Origin: an uncultured Planktomarina sp. | Lineage (GTDB): Bacteria > Pseudomonadota > Alphaproteobacteria > Rhodobacterales > Rhodobacteraceae | Assembly (NCBI GenBank): GCA_943788425.1 | Contig: CALSQF010000006.1 | Coordinates: 372,001-436,000, forward strand | Length of the DNA: 64,000 nucleotides | Reading direction: 5' to 3' | Part shown: piece by piece, positions 32,556-42,213 of the stretch | Numbering within the stretch: position 1 is the first letter of the stretch | How the letters are laid out: every line of letters starts with the position of its first letter | Translations under genes and position numbers: made by a program | Notes under the pieces: model-generated | The model's database searches: none | Seen by the model: the letters and a program-made list of their open reading frames with translations, nothing else | Told to the model about the DNA's origin: nothing

Positions 32556-33569
32556 ATGAGAAATATTATTGGAACAGCGGCACTTTGTGCTGCGATGATG
32601 GCGGCTGGATCGGCGTTTGCATTTGAATGTAAACGTGGTGAAGCATCCTTTGATAAACCAGGTGGGTTTCCAGAGCGTGCTTTGACAATGATCGTACCAT
32701 ATGGTCCTGCAGGTGGATCAGGGCAGGTAGCTGCTGCGATGGCCGAAGCGGTGACTGAACTGACTGGCATTCCAATCAACCGCGATCACAAACCAGGCGG
32801 TTCTGGGACTGTTGGTATGACGGCCTATATGGCGGCGCCACCAGATGGATATAACGTTTTGGAACACATTGATGACGCGTCCTCTGCGCATGCGTTGGAT
32901 TCATCTATGCCAAACCCAGCAGAGGATTTGATTCCACTGGTTGTTAGCCAGGTGACATTCAGTCAGGTGTATATCCGCACAAATGAAACACGTTTTAGCG
33001 ATTGGCCATCTTTTGTAGAATGGGTCAAGGCGCAAAACGGTAAAGCAACCATTGCGAACGTATCCAAAGAGGGTTCGATGGAGCGCGTCACAATGGGCTT
33101 TATCACCGATGCAAGTGACATGAAGATTCAGCAGATTTCATTCGACAAGGGTGCCCCACGTTACGGCGCCTTGTTGGGTGGACAAGTGGATGCCCTTTTT
33201 GAGCAGCCTGGTGATGTGCGCAACTTCCTTGATGCGGATCAATTCAAACCGATCCTAACAATCTTTGATGAACGCCCAGCCGCGTTTGCAGATACGCCAA
33301 CGCACCGGGAAATGGGTATGGATTTTGATCCATTGCTACGTTTTCGGGGGTTCTATGTACATGCAGATGCACCAACGGATCGCGTCGAATGGCTAAAGTG
33401 GGCTTTTCAGCGTGGATATTGTGAAGACAGCTACCAGGCATTCAATGAATCAAAATTCATGACTGTGATTGACAGCTATCGTGATACCAACGGTGCAAAA
33501 GATTTGATTGCCCGTTCGATCGAGCAGTATCGCGAAGTGTATAACGCCATGGGCCTAGACGTGAAATAA
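32556..33569 (+). CDS. Tripartite tricarboxylate transporter substrate-binding protein (TctC family)
   Basis: A 337-residue periplasmic binding protein (Bug/TctC family). Signal peptide about 1-22 (MRNIIGTAALCAAMMAAGSA, cleavage near AFA-FE). The family motifs LTMIVPYGPAGGSGQVA, RDHKPGGSGTVGMTAYMAAPPDGY and FDKGAPRYGALLGGQVDALFEQP place it clearly. GGGAGG is 7 bases before the ATG. It captures a small carboxylate for the TctA/TctB channel encoded next; tctB-like and tctA-like genes follow after a hairpin. The cluster context suggests a sulfonated or other C2-C3 acid. Confidence 0.92.
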   Translation: MRNIIGTAALCAAMMAAGSAFAFECKRGEASFDKPGGFPERALTMIVPYGPAGGSGQVAAAMAEAVTELTGIPINRDHKPGGSGTVGMTAYMAAPPDGYNVLEHIDDASSAHALDSSMPNPAEDLIPLVVSQVTFSQVYIRTNETRFSDWPSFVEWVKAQNGKATIANVSKEGSMERVTMGFITDASDMKIQQISFDKGAPRYGALLGGQVDALFEQPGDVRNFLDADQFKPILTIFDERPAAFADTPTHREMGMDFDPLLRFRGFYVHADAPTDRVEWLKWAFQRGYCEDSYQAFNESKFMTVIDSYRDTNGAKDLIARSIEQYREVYNAMGLDVK

Positions 33570-33587
33570 ACAAAAGATAATAAATGT

Positions 33588-33613
33588 AACATGGCGCCAT
33601 TTGGCGCCATGTT
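33588..33613 (+). terminator. Terminator/attenuator hairpin between tctC- and tctB-like genes
   Basis: AACATGGCGCCA (33588-33599) and TGGCGCCATGTT (33602-33613) form a perfect 12-bp stem with a minimal loop, and the right arm runs into TTTT. It should end part of the transcripts after the binding-protein gene. Confidence 0.7.
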
Positions 33614-33639
33614 TTCTGCCGCGAGCATGGGAATACACT

Positions 33640-34185
33640 GTGGGACGACTAACACTCAGTAATCTGATCGAGGCCGCGATTTTTTTGTTGATCGCTGGCA
33701 TTTTTTACGCCTTTTCATTCGAATTCAATCAACCTATCGAAATCTATATTTTTGGGGCCACCGCATGGCCACGAGTTGTGATTGGATTTTTACTATTGGC
33801 GACACTTGGAAATCTTTGGTTCCATTACCGCTATGGCAACGCAACACAGGCAACTTTGGGCCAATTGGAGGATAAGGCAGACTTTAGCGAGGCAGGAACC
33901 GTACGCCGCATGATAGCCGTGCTGCTGACGCCGTTCATATTTGCCTATCTGCTTAAACCGATTGGCATTTACTTTAGTGCACCGTTTTTCATTGCCGCAA
34001 TTATTTGGTTTTTTGGCGAACGTAGATGGAAGGTGATCTTGATCATGACGCTGTTTATTTATTGTGTTTTCATAGGGCTATTCCTAATGATTTTGAACGC
34101 TCCATTGCCCCAAGGCAATGTGTCACCCTTTTATGATTTCAGCGCGTGGGTGCTGAAACTGAATGCTCAGTTGCAAGGGATTTAA
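33640..34185 (+). CDS. Tripartite tricarboxylate transporter small membrane subunit (TctB family)
   Basis: A 181-residue protein with four hydrophobic segments (about 8-27, 40-58, 86-105 and 115-150), the TctB layout. GTG at 33640 is preferred, with GGGA 8 bases upstream; a TTG at 33601 lies inside the hairpin. The tctA-like gene follows after 6 bp, indicating coupled translation. Confidence 0.85.
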   Translation: MGRLTLSNLIEAAIFLLIAGIFYAFSFEFNQPIEIYIFGATAWPRVVIGFLLLATLGNLWFHYRYGNATQATLGQLEDKADFSEAGTVRRMIAVLLTPFIFAYLLKPIGIYFSAPFFIAAIIWFFGERRWKVILIMTLFIYCVFIGLFLMILNAPLPQGNVSPFYDFSAWVLKLNAQLQGI

Positions 34186-34191
34186 CGCGCA

Positions 34192-35682
34192 ATGATCGAG
34201 AATTTTTTAGCGGGTTCCGCAGCTCTTTTTGGTGATCCCTTCACGATAGGTATTTTCGTCTTTGGCGTCGTGGGTGGCATGTTGTTTGGGGCAATCCCCG
34301 GGGTTAGTATGCTGACACTTGCGGCGATTTTGTTGCCCTTTACCGCGAGTCTGGAACCTGCTCAGGGCGTTATGTTGTTTGCGGTCATTTACTGTACTGG
34401 GACCTATGGCGGTGCGATTACTGCCATTTTGTTCAACATCCCTGGATCTGCCGAAAATGCTCCAACCGCCTTTGATGGCTACCCCATGACGCAAAAAGGC
34501 CAATCGGGCAAGGCCGTTGGCGCAGCCGTGTTGTGTTCGGCCATTGGGGGCATTGCATCGGCCCTCGTTATGATGGCCGCAACCGAACCATTGGCAAATT
34601 GGGCGATCCGCAACATTGGCCCGCCTGAAATCTTTGCTCTTGTTTTCTTCGGTCTAGTCGTCGCCTCATCCGTTGGGGCGCGCACCATTTGGAAAGGCTG
34701 GATGTCGGTCCTAATTGGATTGTTGATTGCAACCATTGGTCAAGATCCGGTGGGAGGCATCAACCGTTATAATTTCGGGATGACTGATTTAGCCGCTGGT
34801 ATTGCGTTTATTCCTGCGATCTTGGGGTTCTTTGCAGTTTCAGAAATCTTTGTTCAAGCTGAGAAGAAGGCCAGCGGTAAATACCAGGCACCCAAAGTCA
34901 GCATGACGTTTCCATCTTTCATTGAACTATGGATGCATAAAATCGCCGTGCTGCGATCCATCCTAGTTGGGTTTTTCTGTGGCATCCTGCCGGGCATTGG
35001 CGCCACGCTCGCCGCTTTCATGAGTTATGGCGAAGCTGTGCGGTGGTCCAAAAATCCAGAGGAGTTCGGCAAGGGTAAACTAGAAGGGGTTATTTCCGCA
35101 GAAACCGCAAACAACGCGGCAACGGGTGCAGCGATGATCCCGCTGTTGGCACTGGGTCTGCCGGGGGGCGCATTAACCGCGATGATGGTTGCGGTGTTCC
35201 AAATGCATGATCTGCAACCTGGTCCATTAGTTTTTATGCTGTCACCTGATCTGATTTGGATTGTGTTTGCGGCGATGTTCTACGCCAATTTGTCCATCCT
35301 GATCATTGGTGTTTTAGAAACCAAAACCATTTTGAACCTATTGAAAATCCCGTTCCAGTTCTTGGCGCCGCTTATTTTGATGTTGGCCACAACAGGAGCT
35401 TATATCGGACGTGGTTTGGTTTTGGATGTGATGGTAATGTTCCTAGCAGGCATTATTGGGTATCTGTTGCGCCGTTCCGGGTTTTCGATCCCTGCAATTG
35501 TACTAGGTTTGATTCTTGGTAAAATTGGCGAACAAAATTTCGCGCAAGGCATGCAGATGGTGCATTACGATTTGGGCACGTATTTGTCTCGTCCAATTTG
35601 TGCAATTTTGATCGCTGCAGGTGTAATTACTCTTGCATCAAACATCTACCGCGCGTTTACCTCAATCAAGACAAACGCATAA
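34192..35682 (+). CDS. Tripartite tricarboxylate transporter large permease (TctA family)
   Basis: A 496-residue permease with about 11-12 hydrophobic segments. GVVGGMLFGAIPGVSMLTLAAILLPF and FFCGILPGIGATLAAFMSYGEA are the two TctA family repeats around the substrate site, and TGAAMIPLLALGLPGGALTA is also typical. It is the ion-coupled channel of the system and works with the TctB and TctC proteins before it. The aldehyde dehydrogenase gene starts 31 bp downstream. Confidence 0.93.
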   Translation: MIENFLAGSAALFGDPFTIGIFVFGVVGGMLFGAIPGVSMLTLAAILLPFTASLEPAQGVMLFAVIYCTGTYGGAITAILFNIPGSAENAPTAFDGYPMTQKGQSGKAVGAAVLCSAIGGIASALVMMAATEPLANWAIRNIGPPEIFALVFFGLVVASSVGARTIWKGWMSVLIGLLIATIGQDPVGGINRYNFGMTDLAAGIAFIPAILGFFAVSEIFVQAEKKASGKYQAPKVSMTFPSFIELWMHKIAVLRSILVGFFCGILPGIGATLAAFMSYGEAVRWSKNPEEFGKGKLEGVISAETANNAATGAAMIPLLALGLPGGALTAMMVAVFQMHDLQPGPLVFMLSPDLIWIVFAAMFYANLSILIIGVLETKTILNLLKIPFQFLAPLILMLATTGAYIGRGLVLDVMVMFLAGIIGYLLRRSGFSIPAIVLGLILGKIGEQNFAQGMQMVHYDLGTYLSRPICAILIAAGVITLASNIYRAFTSIKTNA

Positions 35683-35713
35683 GGCTGGGGCAACCTGAAA
35701 CGGAGTTTATGGA

Positions 35714-37099
35714 ATGATGGATACTGGCGTTCAGGCGATTGTTGCGCGTGCGCGCATCGCACAGGCAGAGTACGAAAAAAATGGATCGCAGCAGCGCTAT
35801 GACCACGCTGCGCAAGCTGTGGCATGGGTGATTATGGAACCTGCCCGCAATCGGCGTTTGGCAGAATTGGCTGTGGAAACGACAGGGCTGGGAAATGTTC
35901 CTGATAAGATCATTAAAAATCATCGTAAGACACTAGGTCTAATGCAGGATATTCAAAATGTGGTGACCTTTGGTGTTATGTCGGATGATCCTAAAACAGG
36001 AATTACGGAAATTGCCCGCCCCAAGGGGGTTGTAGGTGCGATTGTGCCCTCAACAAACCCTGCGGCTACACCTGCCAATAACATAATCAATGCGTTGAAA
36101 TGCGGCAATTCAATTGTGGTTGCGCCATCGCCTAAGGGCGTGGCCTGTTGTGAATTGTTGCTTGAATATATCCATGCCGAGTTTGCGAAAATCGGCGAGG
36201 ACCCCGCACTGGTGCAAATGATCCCCACACCTGGGTCCAAGGAGAAGACACAAACATTGATGGATCAGTGTGATATGATCGTCTGCACGGGCAGCCAAAA
36301 CAACGTGCATCGCGCACAAACCGCAGGCACCCCAGCAGTTGCTGTAGGCGCTGGAAACGTGACAGTGATCGTGGATGAAACCGCAAATTTGGATGGGGCT
36401 GCAGAAAAAATTCGGGCGTCTAAATGCTTTGATAACGCCACTTCTTGCAGTTCGGAAAATTCGGTTGTTGTGGTGGATGCAGTTTACGATGACTTCATTG
36501 CTGCACTAGCGCGCGCAGGTGGTGCGTTTTATGCGGATGAGGCAACGTTGGTATCCAAACTATGGCCAGATGGGCATTTGAACCGTTCGGTCATTGCACA
36601 AGATGCGGATAAAATGATTGCGGCTCTTGATGTGGACGTGGCAGAGGGGACTGAATTTTTGGTCGTGCCGACATCAGGCATAGGTCCTGATCATCCGCTG
36701 TCTGGCGAAAAACTTAGCCGCGTTTTGGCGCTGTATTGCGCGTCTGATTTTGACGCTGCTTTGGATATTACGCATAACATTCAGGTTTATCAGGGGGCAG
36801 GGCATTCGGTGGGATTGCATTCTGCATTAGATGAGCGAGCGTATACCTTGGCAATGGAAATCCCAACCAGTCGGATCATTGTTAATCAGGCGCATACATT
36901 TGCGACGGGTGGATCGTTCACCAATGGCATGCCCTTTTCCCTGTCGATGGGGTGTGGCACATGGGGGGGCAATTCCGTGAATGAAAATGTGAACTATCGT
37001 CACTTTCTACAATCAACAAAAATTATTCGCGAAATTTCATCGCGTGAACCCAAATTAGAAGACATCTTTGACGGGTACTGGAGCCTTGCTGGGAAATGA
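35714..37099 (+). CDS. sauS: CoA-acylating aldehyde dehydrogenase, sulfoacetaldehyde dehydrogenase (SauS)-like
   Basis: A 461-residue aldehyde dehydrogenase of the acylating type, which interconverts an acyl-CoA and an aldehyde with NAD(P). The segment GVVGAIVPSTNPAATPANNI (about 105-124), CTGSQNNVHRA, GAGN (212-215) and the catalytic Cys245 in NATSCSSENS match EutE/AdhE-like acylating enzymes, and length and motifs fit SauS of Cupriavidus. SauS reduces sulfoacetyl-CoA to sulfoacetaldehyde. A neighbouring ligase overlapping by 4 bp (ATGA) and two TauE/SafE genes support this, but another small acyl group (for example oxalyl) is possible. A double Met start gives a one-residue uncertainty. Confidence 0.65.
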   Translation: MMDTGVQAIVARARIAQAEYEKNGSQQRYDHAAQAVAWVIMEPARNRRLAELAVETTGLGNVPDKIIKNHRKTLGLMQDIQNVVTFGVMSDDPKTGITEIARPKGVVGAIVPSTNPAATPANNIINALKCGNSIVVAPSPKGVACCELLLEYIHAEFAKIGEDPALVQMIPTPGSKEKTQTLMDQCDMIVCTGSQNNVHRAQTAGTPAVAVGAGNVTVIVDETANLDGAAEKIRASKCFDNATSCSSENSVVVVDAVYDDFIAALARAGGAFYADEATLVSKLWPDGHLNRSVIAQDADKMIAALDVDVAEGTEFLVVPTSGIGPDHPLSGEKLSRVLALYCASDFDAALDITHNIQVYQGAGHSVGLHSALDERAYTLAMEIPTSRIIVNQAHTFATGGSFTNGMPFSLSMGCGTWGGNSVNENVNYRHFLQSTKIIREISSREPKLEDIFDGYWSLAGK

Positions 37100-38586
37100 G
37101 ATTTGAAACAACGACACCTCCCCAAGGAACGCTGAGGGATTGGATTGACGCCCGTGCTGAACGCGGAGGTACGGCATTTGTTTTTCCCGAAACGGAACAG
37201 ACCCTAACTTGGGCTGATTTACGCGATCACTGCGCGATGGTGGCTGCCGATCTAACGGCACAAGGCATTGTTAAAGGTGAAAGCATCGTAGTGATGCATC
37301 CCAACGGATATGATGGGGTTAAGGCGTTGTTTGCCGCGCTCTATGGTGGGTTTCGTGTTACGATGTTAAATTTGGCCGCAGGGCCAGATGCGCTTGGCTA
37401 TGCCATGGATCATTCCGCGGCGTGTGTGGCTTTCGTGCATGAAACGCAATTGGACGTGTTCCATCAGGTGAAACCAGAACGGTTGAACCTATATGCGCCA
37501 ACGGATCAGCGAGAAAACTTGCATCCCGTTTCCTCAGATGATGATGCATTGTTAATGTATACCTCTGGCACCACAGGGCGACCGAAGGGCGTCGTTCATA
37601 CGCAATCTAGCCTATTGGCGGGTGGTTGGACCGTCAGTGTGGCCCATGAATTGACTGAACAAGACCGTGGGATGGGGGTTTTACCCTTTTATCATATCAA
37701 TGGTCTGTGCGTGTCCGTCATGGGCAGTTTGGTATCAGGTGGATCCTTGGCGATGGTATCGCGTTTTTCCACCAGTAAATTTTGGCAACAGGCGGCAGAT
37801 GGTGGAATTACGTGGTTTTCTGCCGTCCCCACGATCATCAGTCACCTGCTGCATGGAGTGGCAGAGCCAAGTGCCGATTTGAAATCCCGCCTGCGTTTTG
37901 CGCGCTCTGCATCCTCTGCGCTTGCGGTTGAAACACAGCGTGCCTTTCAGGACCGCTTTGGCTTGGGTATTGTGGAATCTTTGGGCCTGACGGAAACGGC
38001 AGCACAATGTTTGGTTAATCCATTGGATCCCCGCTTGCATAAAATTGGGTCTGCGGGCAAAGCAATCAGCAATCAGGCGCGCATTGCTGATGGGGACGGC
38101 ATTGAATGTGCCTGTGGGGTTGAGGGTGAAATTCAAATCCAAGGTCCCAATGTAATGAAAGAATACTTACGCAATCCCGATGCCACTGCTGCCACCTTTC
38201 ATGGGGATTGGCTGCGCACGGGGGATTTGGGGCGTATGGATGAGGATGGCTATGTCTTTGTAACGGGGCGTTTGAAAGAGTTGATTATCAAGGGCGGTGA
38301 AAACATCGCGCCGCGCGAAATCGACGAGGTTCTATACGAACATCCCGATGTGGTTGAGGCCGCTGCATTCGCACGACCCTGTCCGCAATATGGGGAACGC
38401 GTAGAGGCGGCAGTGCGTTTAAACGAGACATCGAACGCCACTCCCGAGCAGTTACGTGCATTGTGTGAGGCAAAGGTGGGAATATTTAAATCGCCAGAAA
38501 AGGTACATATTCTGCCAGAGTTGCCCAAAGGAGCATCAGGTAAAATCCAGCGCCTATATTTGAACAAAATGTTATATGGTTCCTAG
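37096..38586 (+). CDS. AMP-forming acyl-CoA ligase, sulfoacetate-CoA ligase (SauT)-like
   Basis: A 496-residue ANL ligase. The P-loop MYTSGTTGRPKG is at 154-165, ESLGLTETAAQ is the adenine-binding motif, LRTGDLGRMDEDGY the hinge, and the C-terminal GASGKIQR holds the catalytic Lys. Its start overlaps the stop of the SauS-like gene by 4 bp, so both are made together. The expected pair reaction is acid plus CoA plus ATP to acyl-CoA, followed by reduction to the aldehyde. Sulfoacetate is the best guess; oxalate or malonate-type acids are alternatives, as oxalate-CoA ligases have similar size. Its end overlaps the convergent TauE/SafE gene by 4 bp. Confidence 0.75.
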   Translation: MRFETTTPPQGTLRDWIDARAERGGTAFVFPETEQTLTWADLRDHCAMVAADLTAQGIVKGESIVVMHPNGYDGVKALFAALYGGFRVTMLNLAAGPDALGYAMDHSAACVAFVHETQLDVFHQVKPERLNLYAPTDQRENLHPVSSDDDALLMYTSGTTGRPKGVVHTQSSLLAGGWTVSVAHELTEQDRGMGVLPFYHINGLCVSVMGSLVSGGSLAMVSRFSTSKFWQQAADGGITWFSAVPTIISHLLHGVAEPSADLKSRLRFARSASSALAVETQRAFQDRFGLGIVESLGLTETAAQCLVNPLDPRLHKIGSAGKAISNQARIADGDGIECACGVEGEIQIQGPNVMKEYLRNPDATAATFHGDWLRTGDLGRMDEDGYVFVTGRLKELIIKGGENIAPREIDEVLYEHPDVVEAAAFARPCPQYGERVEAAVRLNETSNATPEQLRALCEAKVGIFKSPEKVHILPELPKGASGKIQRLYLNKMLYGS

Positions 38587-39347
38587 GTAATGCCGATGAT
38601 GATCAGGCGCAGACCCATAAAGAAAAACGCAATCAAAACGGCTTTGCGAAATAATTTTTGGCTGACACGTTGGCGCAGTAGTTCACCAATGCGAAATCCG
38701 ATTAGGACGACGATTAACGCAAGGCTTGATTTGATCAATGCAGGGCCTGTTAGAATTCCGGCAATCAATTGACCTGCACCCAAAGGCAGGACACCTGCCA
38801 AGAACAAGAATCCTGTCGCCCCAATAAATCGTTCCTTACTGACATCACGTGCCACCAAATACATTGCGACAGTGGGTGACCAGATTGAACTGATCCCGCC
38901 CAATACTCCTGACAGCACCCCAAATCCCAAATGCCATCCACGCCCTGGGCCGATGTTCAATTTAACACCCAACAGCAGGTTTAAAGAAAACAGCATCATC
39001 GCAATGCCGATCGCCACTGTAAGCAGAGCTGTTGGATAGGCCGTAATGAACATGGATGTGACGAAAATCGATACCATAATCGCCAAGGCGAACAGCCAAT
39101 ATTCCCGCGCGATGTCCAATTTGTTTGGTGCATGGGCAAACTGCAATGAGTTGGTAGCTAAAATGGACAACCATAATAGCGGTATTGCCTCTGTTGGGGA
39201 CATAACAAGCGTTAAGAACGCCATTGAAGCGGCAGGTAAACCGATGCCTAAAAAGCCTTTTACGATGGCTGCAAATAGAAATATGCCAATCAGTACCAAT
39301 GTTTGAACTAGATCTAAATTAGATATTAAATCAATGATTTGTGACAT
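38583..39347 (-). CDS. TauE/SafE family permease (first copy)
   Basis: A 254-residue membrane protein with about eight hydrophobic segments in two halves. FLFAAIVKGFLGIGLPAASM and FGVLSGVLGGISSIWSP are the repeated family motifs. TauE/SafE proteins export sulfite or sulfoacetate, or import small sulfonates and organic acids. ATG at 39347 is preferred; its start overlaps the end of the upstream FAD/Fe-S dehydrogenase by 17 bp, so the two form an operon. It is convergent with the ligase. Confidence 0.88.
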   Translation of the reverse strand: MSQIIDLISNLDLVQTLVLIGIFLFAAIVKGFLGIGLPAASMAFLTLVMSPTEAIPLLWLSILATNSLQFAHAPNKLDIAREYWLFALAIMVSIFVTSMFITAYPTALLTVAIGIAMMLFSLNLLLGVKLNIGPGRGWHLGFGVLSGVLGGISSIWSPTVAMYLVARDVSKERFIGATGFLFLAGVLPLGAGQLIAGILTGPALIKSSLALIVVLIGFRIGELLRQRVSQKLFRKAVLIAFFFMGLRLIIIGIT

Positions 39348-42144
39348 GATCTCCAAACGCCTTATCCATCAAAAGTGCAAGGTTCATCGCCTTACGTTCT
39401 GTCACATCCTTGATCTGACAGCGACAGGAAAACCCATCTGCTAGAATAACTGTATCCGCAGGTGCAGCGCGCACTGTTGGGGCCAATGAAAGTTCAGCCA
39501 TTTGACGCGATACCTCTGCCGTTTCGGCCTGATATCCGAAGGATCCTGCCATCCCGCAACAAGAACTTTCAATCATCTGCGCATTGGCACCCAGCACTTT
39601 ATTCACCGCATCAACCGTTTGTTGGGCGACGCCCATCGCCTTTTGATGGCAGTGCCCATGCACCAAAACGTCCAGTCCCGACATATCCAATCCCGTAGGT
39701 GGGTTTTGCATAATGTATTCTGCAAAGGTCAGGATTCGTGTGGCGTGCTCCTCGCTCCAATCAGGGATCAGGTTCAAGGCTTCATCACGGAACATCAAAG
39801 TGCAGGACGGCTCCAAGCCTACAATTGTTTTTCCTGCCTCTAGCGCTGCACGGAAGGCGTCTGTGGTGCGTTGCAGTTCCTGTTTCGCGCGTTTGGCCTG
39901 GCCTGCGCTAAGGTATGTGCGCCCACAACATAGGGGGCGCCCAGGGGCCGAAATAACACCAACGGTTTTGCCAGTGGCGGCAATCACACGTTCCGCTGCA
40001 TGCAATGTTTCAGGGTCAAAATGGCGGTTGAAAGTATCTGCGAATAATAAGACGTCGCCCGTCTCAGACCCCGAATAAGGTTTTTTAAAATTTGGCAGGC
40101 GGCGGGTTTTGTCAAAACCAAAAACATGGCTGAATTTCAGGGCAAGGTTCGAGAGAGGTGCAAAGGTGGACGCAAGCGGTGCCATGCGGGGCAGGGCCGC
40201 AATCAGCTGTTCGCGTATGGACACGCCATATTTCGCGCCGCGTGCGCTCTGCACCTCTATTTTCATTTTGGCCATGTCAATGGACATGGGACATTCGGAT
40301 TTGCAGGCCTTGCATCCCACGCACAACGCCATGGCATCTGCCATTTCATCGGATGAAAATGCATCATCGCTCAATTGGCCCGTTAGTGCTAAACGTAACA
40401 CATTGGCGCGCCCTCGCGTCAGATCTTTTTCAGCGCCTGTTACGCGGAACGAAGGACACATCACACCTCCAAAGCTTTTGCGGCACGCGCCATTGTTATT
40501 GCACATTTCCACGGCACCCACCAATCCGCCCGGCCAAGAGTTCCAATTGAACACTGTTTCTGGCGTTTGTGGCGCATAACTTTCGGGCCAACGGGTAATG
40601 GCCCTCTCATCCATTTTGGGGGATCGGGTGATTTTCCCGGGGTTAAGGACCGCATTCGGATCAAAGCGATCTTTGACCGTTTCAAAAATGCGGATCATCT
40701 TGGGTCCATACATTCGTTCGTGGAATTCCGAACGCACGATACCATCCCCATGTTCACCTGAATGCGAACCTTTGAATTTTGATACTAGATCAAAGGCCTC
40801 TTCCGCGATTGCGCGCATCTGACGTAATCCCAAGTCCTGTCGCAGGTTCAATACAGGTCGTACATGCAACAACCCGACCGAAGCATGCGCATACCATGTG
40901 CCTTCGGTTCCATGTTTGTGGAAAACATCTGTTAGCTGGCTGGTAAAATCGGCTAAATGTTCCAGAGGAACGGCGCAATCTTCAACGAAAGACACGGGTT
41001 TTCCCTCGCTGCGCATCGACATCATAATGTTTAGCCCTTGCGTGCGCACACCCCAAATGCGCGCCTGGAATGCGGGGTCCTCAATCTTCAACACACCACC
41101 TGTGGATTTGTTTGTGTCTGTCCATGAAAATCCCAGATCGCCCATCAATTCGACCAGCGCATTTAGGCATTGTTTGTTTTCTTTTGGTGTTTCGGCAAAC
41201 TCCACTAGTAGCAGCGCTGCTGGATTGCCTTGGACGAAACTTTCGACGATTGGCCGAAACTGTGGGATTTCACGCCCTAATTGGATCATGTTGTGATCGA
41301 CTAATTCAACCGCTATCGGGCCTAATTTAACAATGTGCTGGGCGGCGTCCATCGCGTCATAGAATGTGGGGAAATGACACACGCCCAACATTTTTGTCCC
41401 TACTGCGGGGGACAATTTCAAATCAATACTTTTTGTTAAGGCCAGTGTTCCTTCCGATCCGACTAGCAGATGGCCGATGTGTGGTTTGTCGCCCAGCAGT
41501 GCATCAATATTATACCCCCCGACACGCCGCTGCACCTTGGGAAAACGGGTTGTTATTTCGTACTGTTCTCGCAAAGCGAGTGTTCTCATGTCTGCGTCGA
41601 GTGCCTGCGCGGGTTCTGCGCATTCAAAGCGCCGTGTTTTGCCATCCACGGTCATCGCGGTAAGCGCGCGCACATTATCCTGCATTTTCCCATATCGGAT
41701 CGAACGTGACCCACAGGAATTGTTGGCTGCCATTCCCCCAAGTGTTGCGCGTGATGCCGTAGAGACATCAACAGGATACCACCAACCATCTGATTTTAAA
41801 TGGCGATTTAGATTGTCCAGTACCAATCCAGGTTGCACTGTGGCCGTTCCCGCGTTCGCGTCATAATCCAGTATGTTATTCAGATGTTTAGTGAAATCGA
41901 TTACCAACGCATCGTTCACGGATTGCCCAGATTGTGATGTGCCACCGCCGCGCGGCAAAAGTGAAATGCCTTCAGCCTTGGCAAAATCCAATGCGGCTTC
42001 CACATCGTACCATGTTTTTGGGATCATTACCGCCTGTGGTATGATCTGATAAATAGAGGCATCTGTCGCGTAGCGACCGCGATCAAAAGAGGAATTGAGA
42101 ATGTCGCCTTCGATTTGTTTTTTCAAACGATCATAGTCTGCCAT
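39331..42144 (-). CDS. FAD-linked oxidase / Fe-S / CCG fusion, D-2-hydroxyacid dehydrogenase type
   Basis: A 937-residue fusion similar in layout to D-lactate dehydrogenase/YdiJ/GlcD-GlcF proteins. Residues about 35-260 are the FAD-binding PCMH domain (LLPRGGGTSQSGQSVN, GGMAANNSCGSRS). The FAD-oxidase C domain extends to about 530 (HSGEHGDGIVRSEF). A 4Fe-4S region CVGCKACKSECP lies near 606. Two CCG domains follow (LCCGRTYLS, SSCCGMAGSFG). It should oxidise a D-2-hydroxyacid to the 2-oxoacid and pass electrons to quinone. AGGAAAGG precedes the ATG. Candidate substrates in context are glycolate, glycerate or sulfolactate; none can be fixed from sequence. Confidence 0.85.
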   Translation of the reverse strand: MADYDRLKKQIEGDILNSSFDRGRYATDASIYQIIPQAVMIPKTWYDVEAALDFAKAEGISLLPRGGGTSQSGQSVNDALVIDFTKHLNNILDYDANAGTATVQPGLVLDNLNRHLKSDGWWYPVDVSTASRATLGGMAANNSCGSRSIRYGKMQDNVRALTAMTVDGKTRRFECAEPAQALDADMRTLALREQYEITTRFPKVQRRVGGYNIDALLGDKPHIGHLLVGSEGTLALTKSIDLKLSPAVGTKMLGVCHFPTFYDAMDAAQHIVKLGPIAVELVDHNMIQLGREIPQFRPIVESFVQGNPAALLLVEFAETPKENKQCLNALVELMGDLGFSWTDTNKSTGGVLKIEDPAFQARIWGVRTQGLNIMMSMRSEGKPVSFVEDCAVPLEHLADFTSQLTDVFHKHGTEGTWYAHASVGLLHVRPVLNLRQDLGLRQMRAIAEEAFDLVSKFKGSHSGEHGDGIVRSEFHERMYGPKMIRIFETVKDRFDPNAVLNPGKITRSPKMDERAITRWPESYAPQTPETVFNWNSWPGGLVGAVEMCNNNGACRKSFGGVMCPSFRVTGAEKDLTRGRANVLRLALTGQLSDDAFSSDEMADAMALCVGCKACKSECPMSIDMAKMKIEVQSARGAKYGVSIREQLIAALPRMAPLASTFAPLSNLALKFSHVFGFDKTRRLPNFKKPYSGSETGDVLLFADTFNRHFDPETLHAAERVIAATGKTVGVISAPGRPLCCGRTYLSAGQAKRAKQELQRTTDAFRAALEAGKTIVGLEPSCTLMFRDEALNLIPDWSEEHATRILTFAEYIMQNPPTGLDMSGLDVLVHGHCHQKAMGVAQQTVDAVNKVLGANAQMIESSCCGMAGSFGYQAETAEVSRQMAELSLAPTVRAAPADTVILADGFSCRCQIKDVTERKAMNLALLMDKAFGDHVTNH

Positions 42145-42213
42145 TTCACTTGACCTTTCCTATCATCACATTCACCATTGACAGAGTGTAGTGCAACTTT
42201 TTTCGGTTAACGT
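42145..42213. promoter_or_regulatory. Divergent promoter region between dehydrogenase and aminotransferase
   Basis: A 69-bp gap between divergent starts must hold both promoters. Plus strand TTGACA (42177-42182) is a good -35 element for the aminotransferase, without a convincing -10. The minus strand offers TTGCAC with AATGTGATGATAGG further on. The tight spacing suggests joint control. Confidence 0.4.
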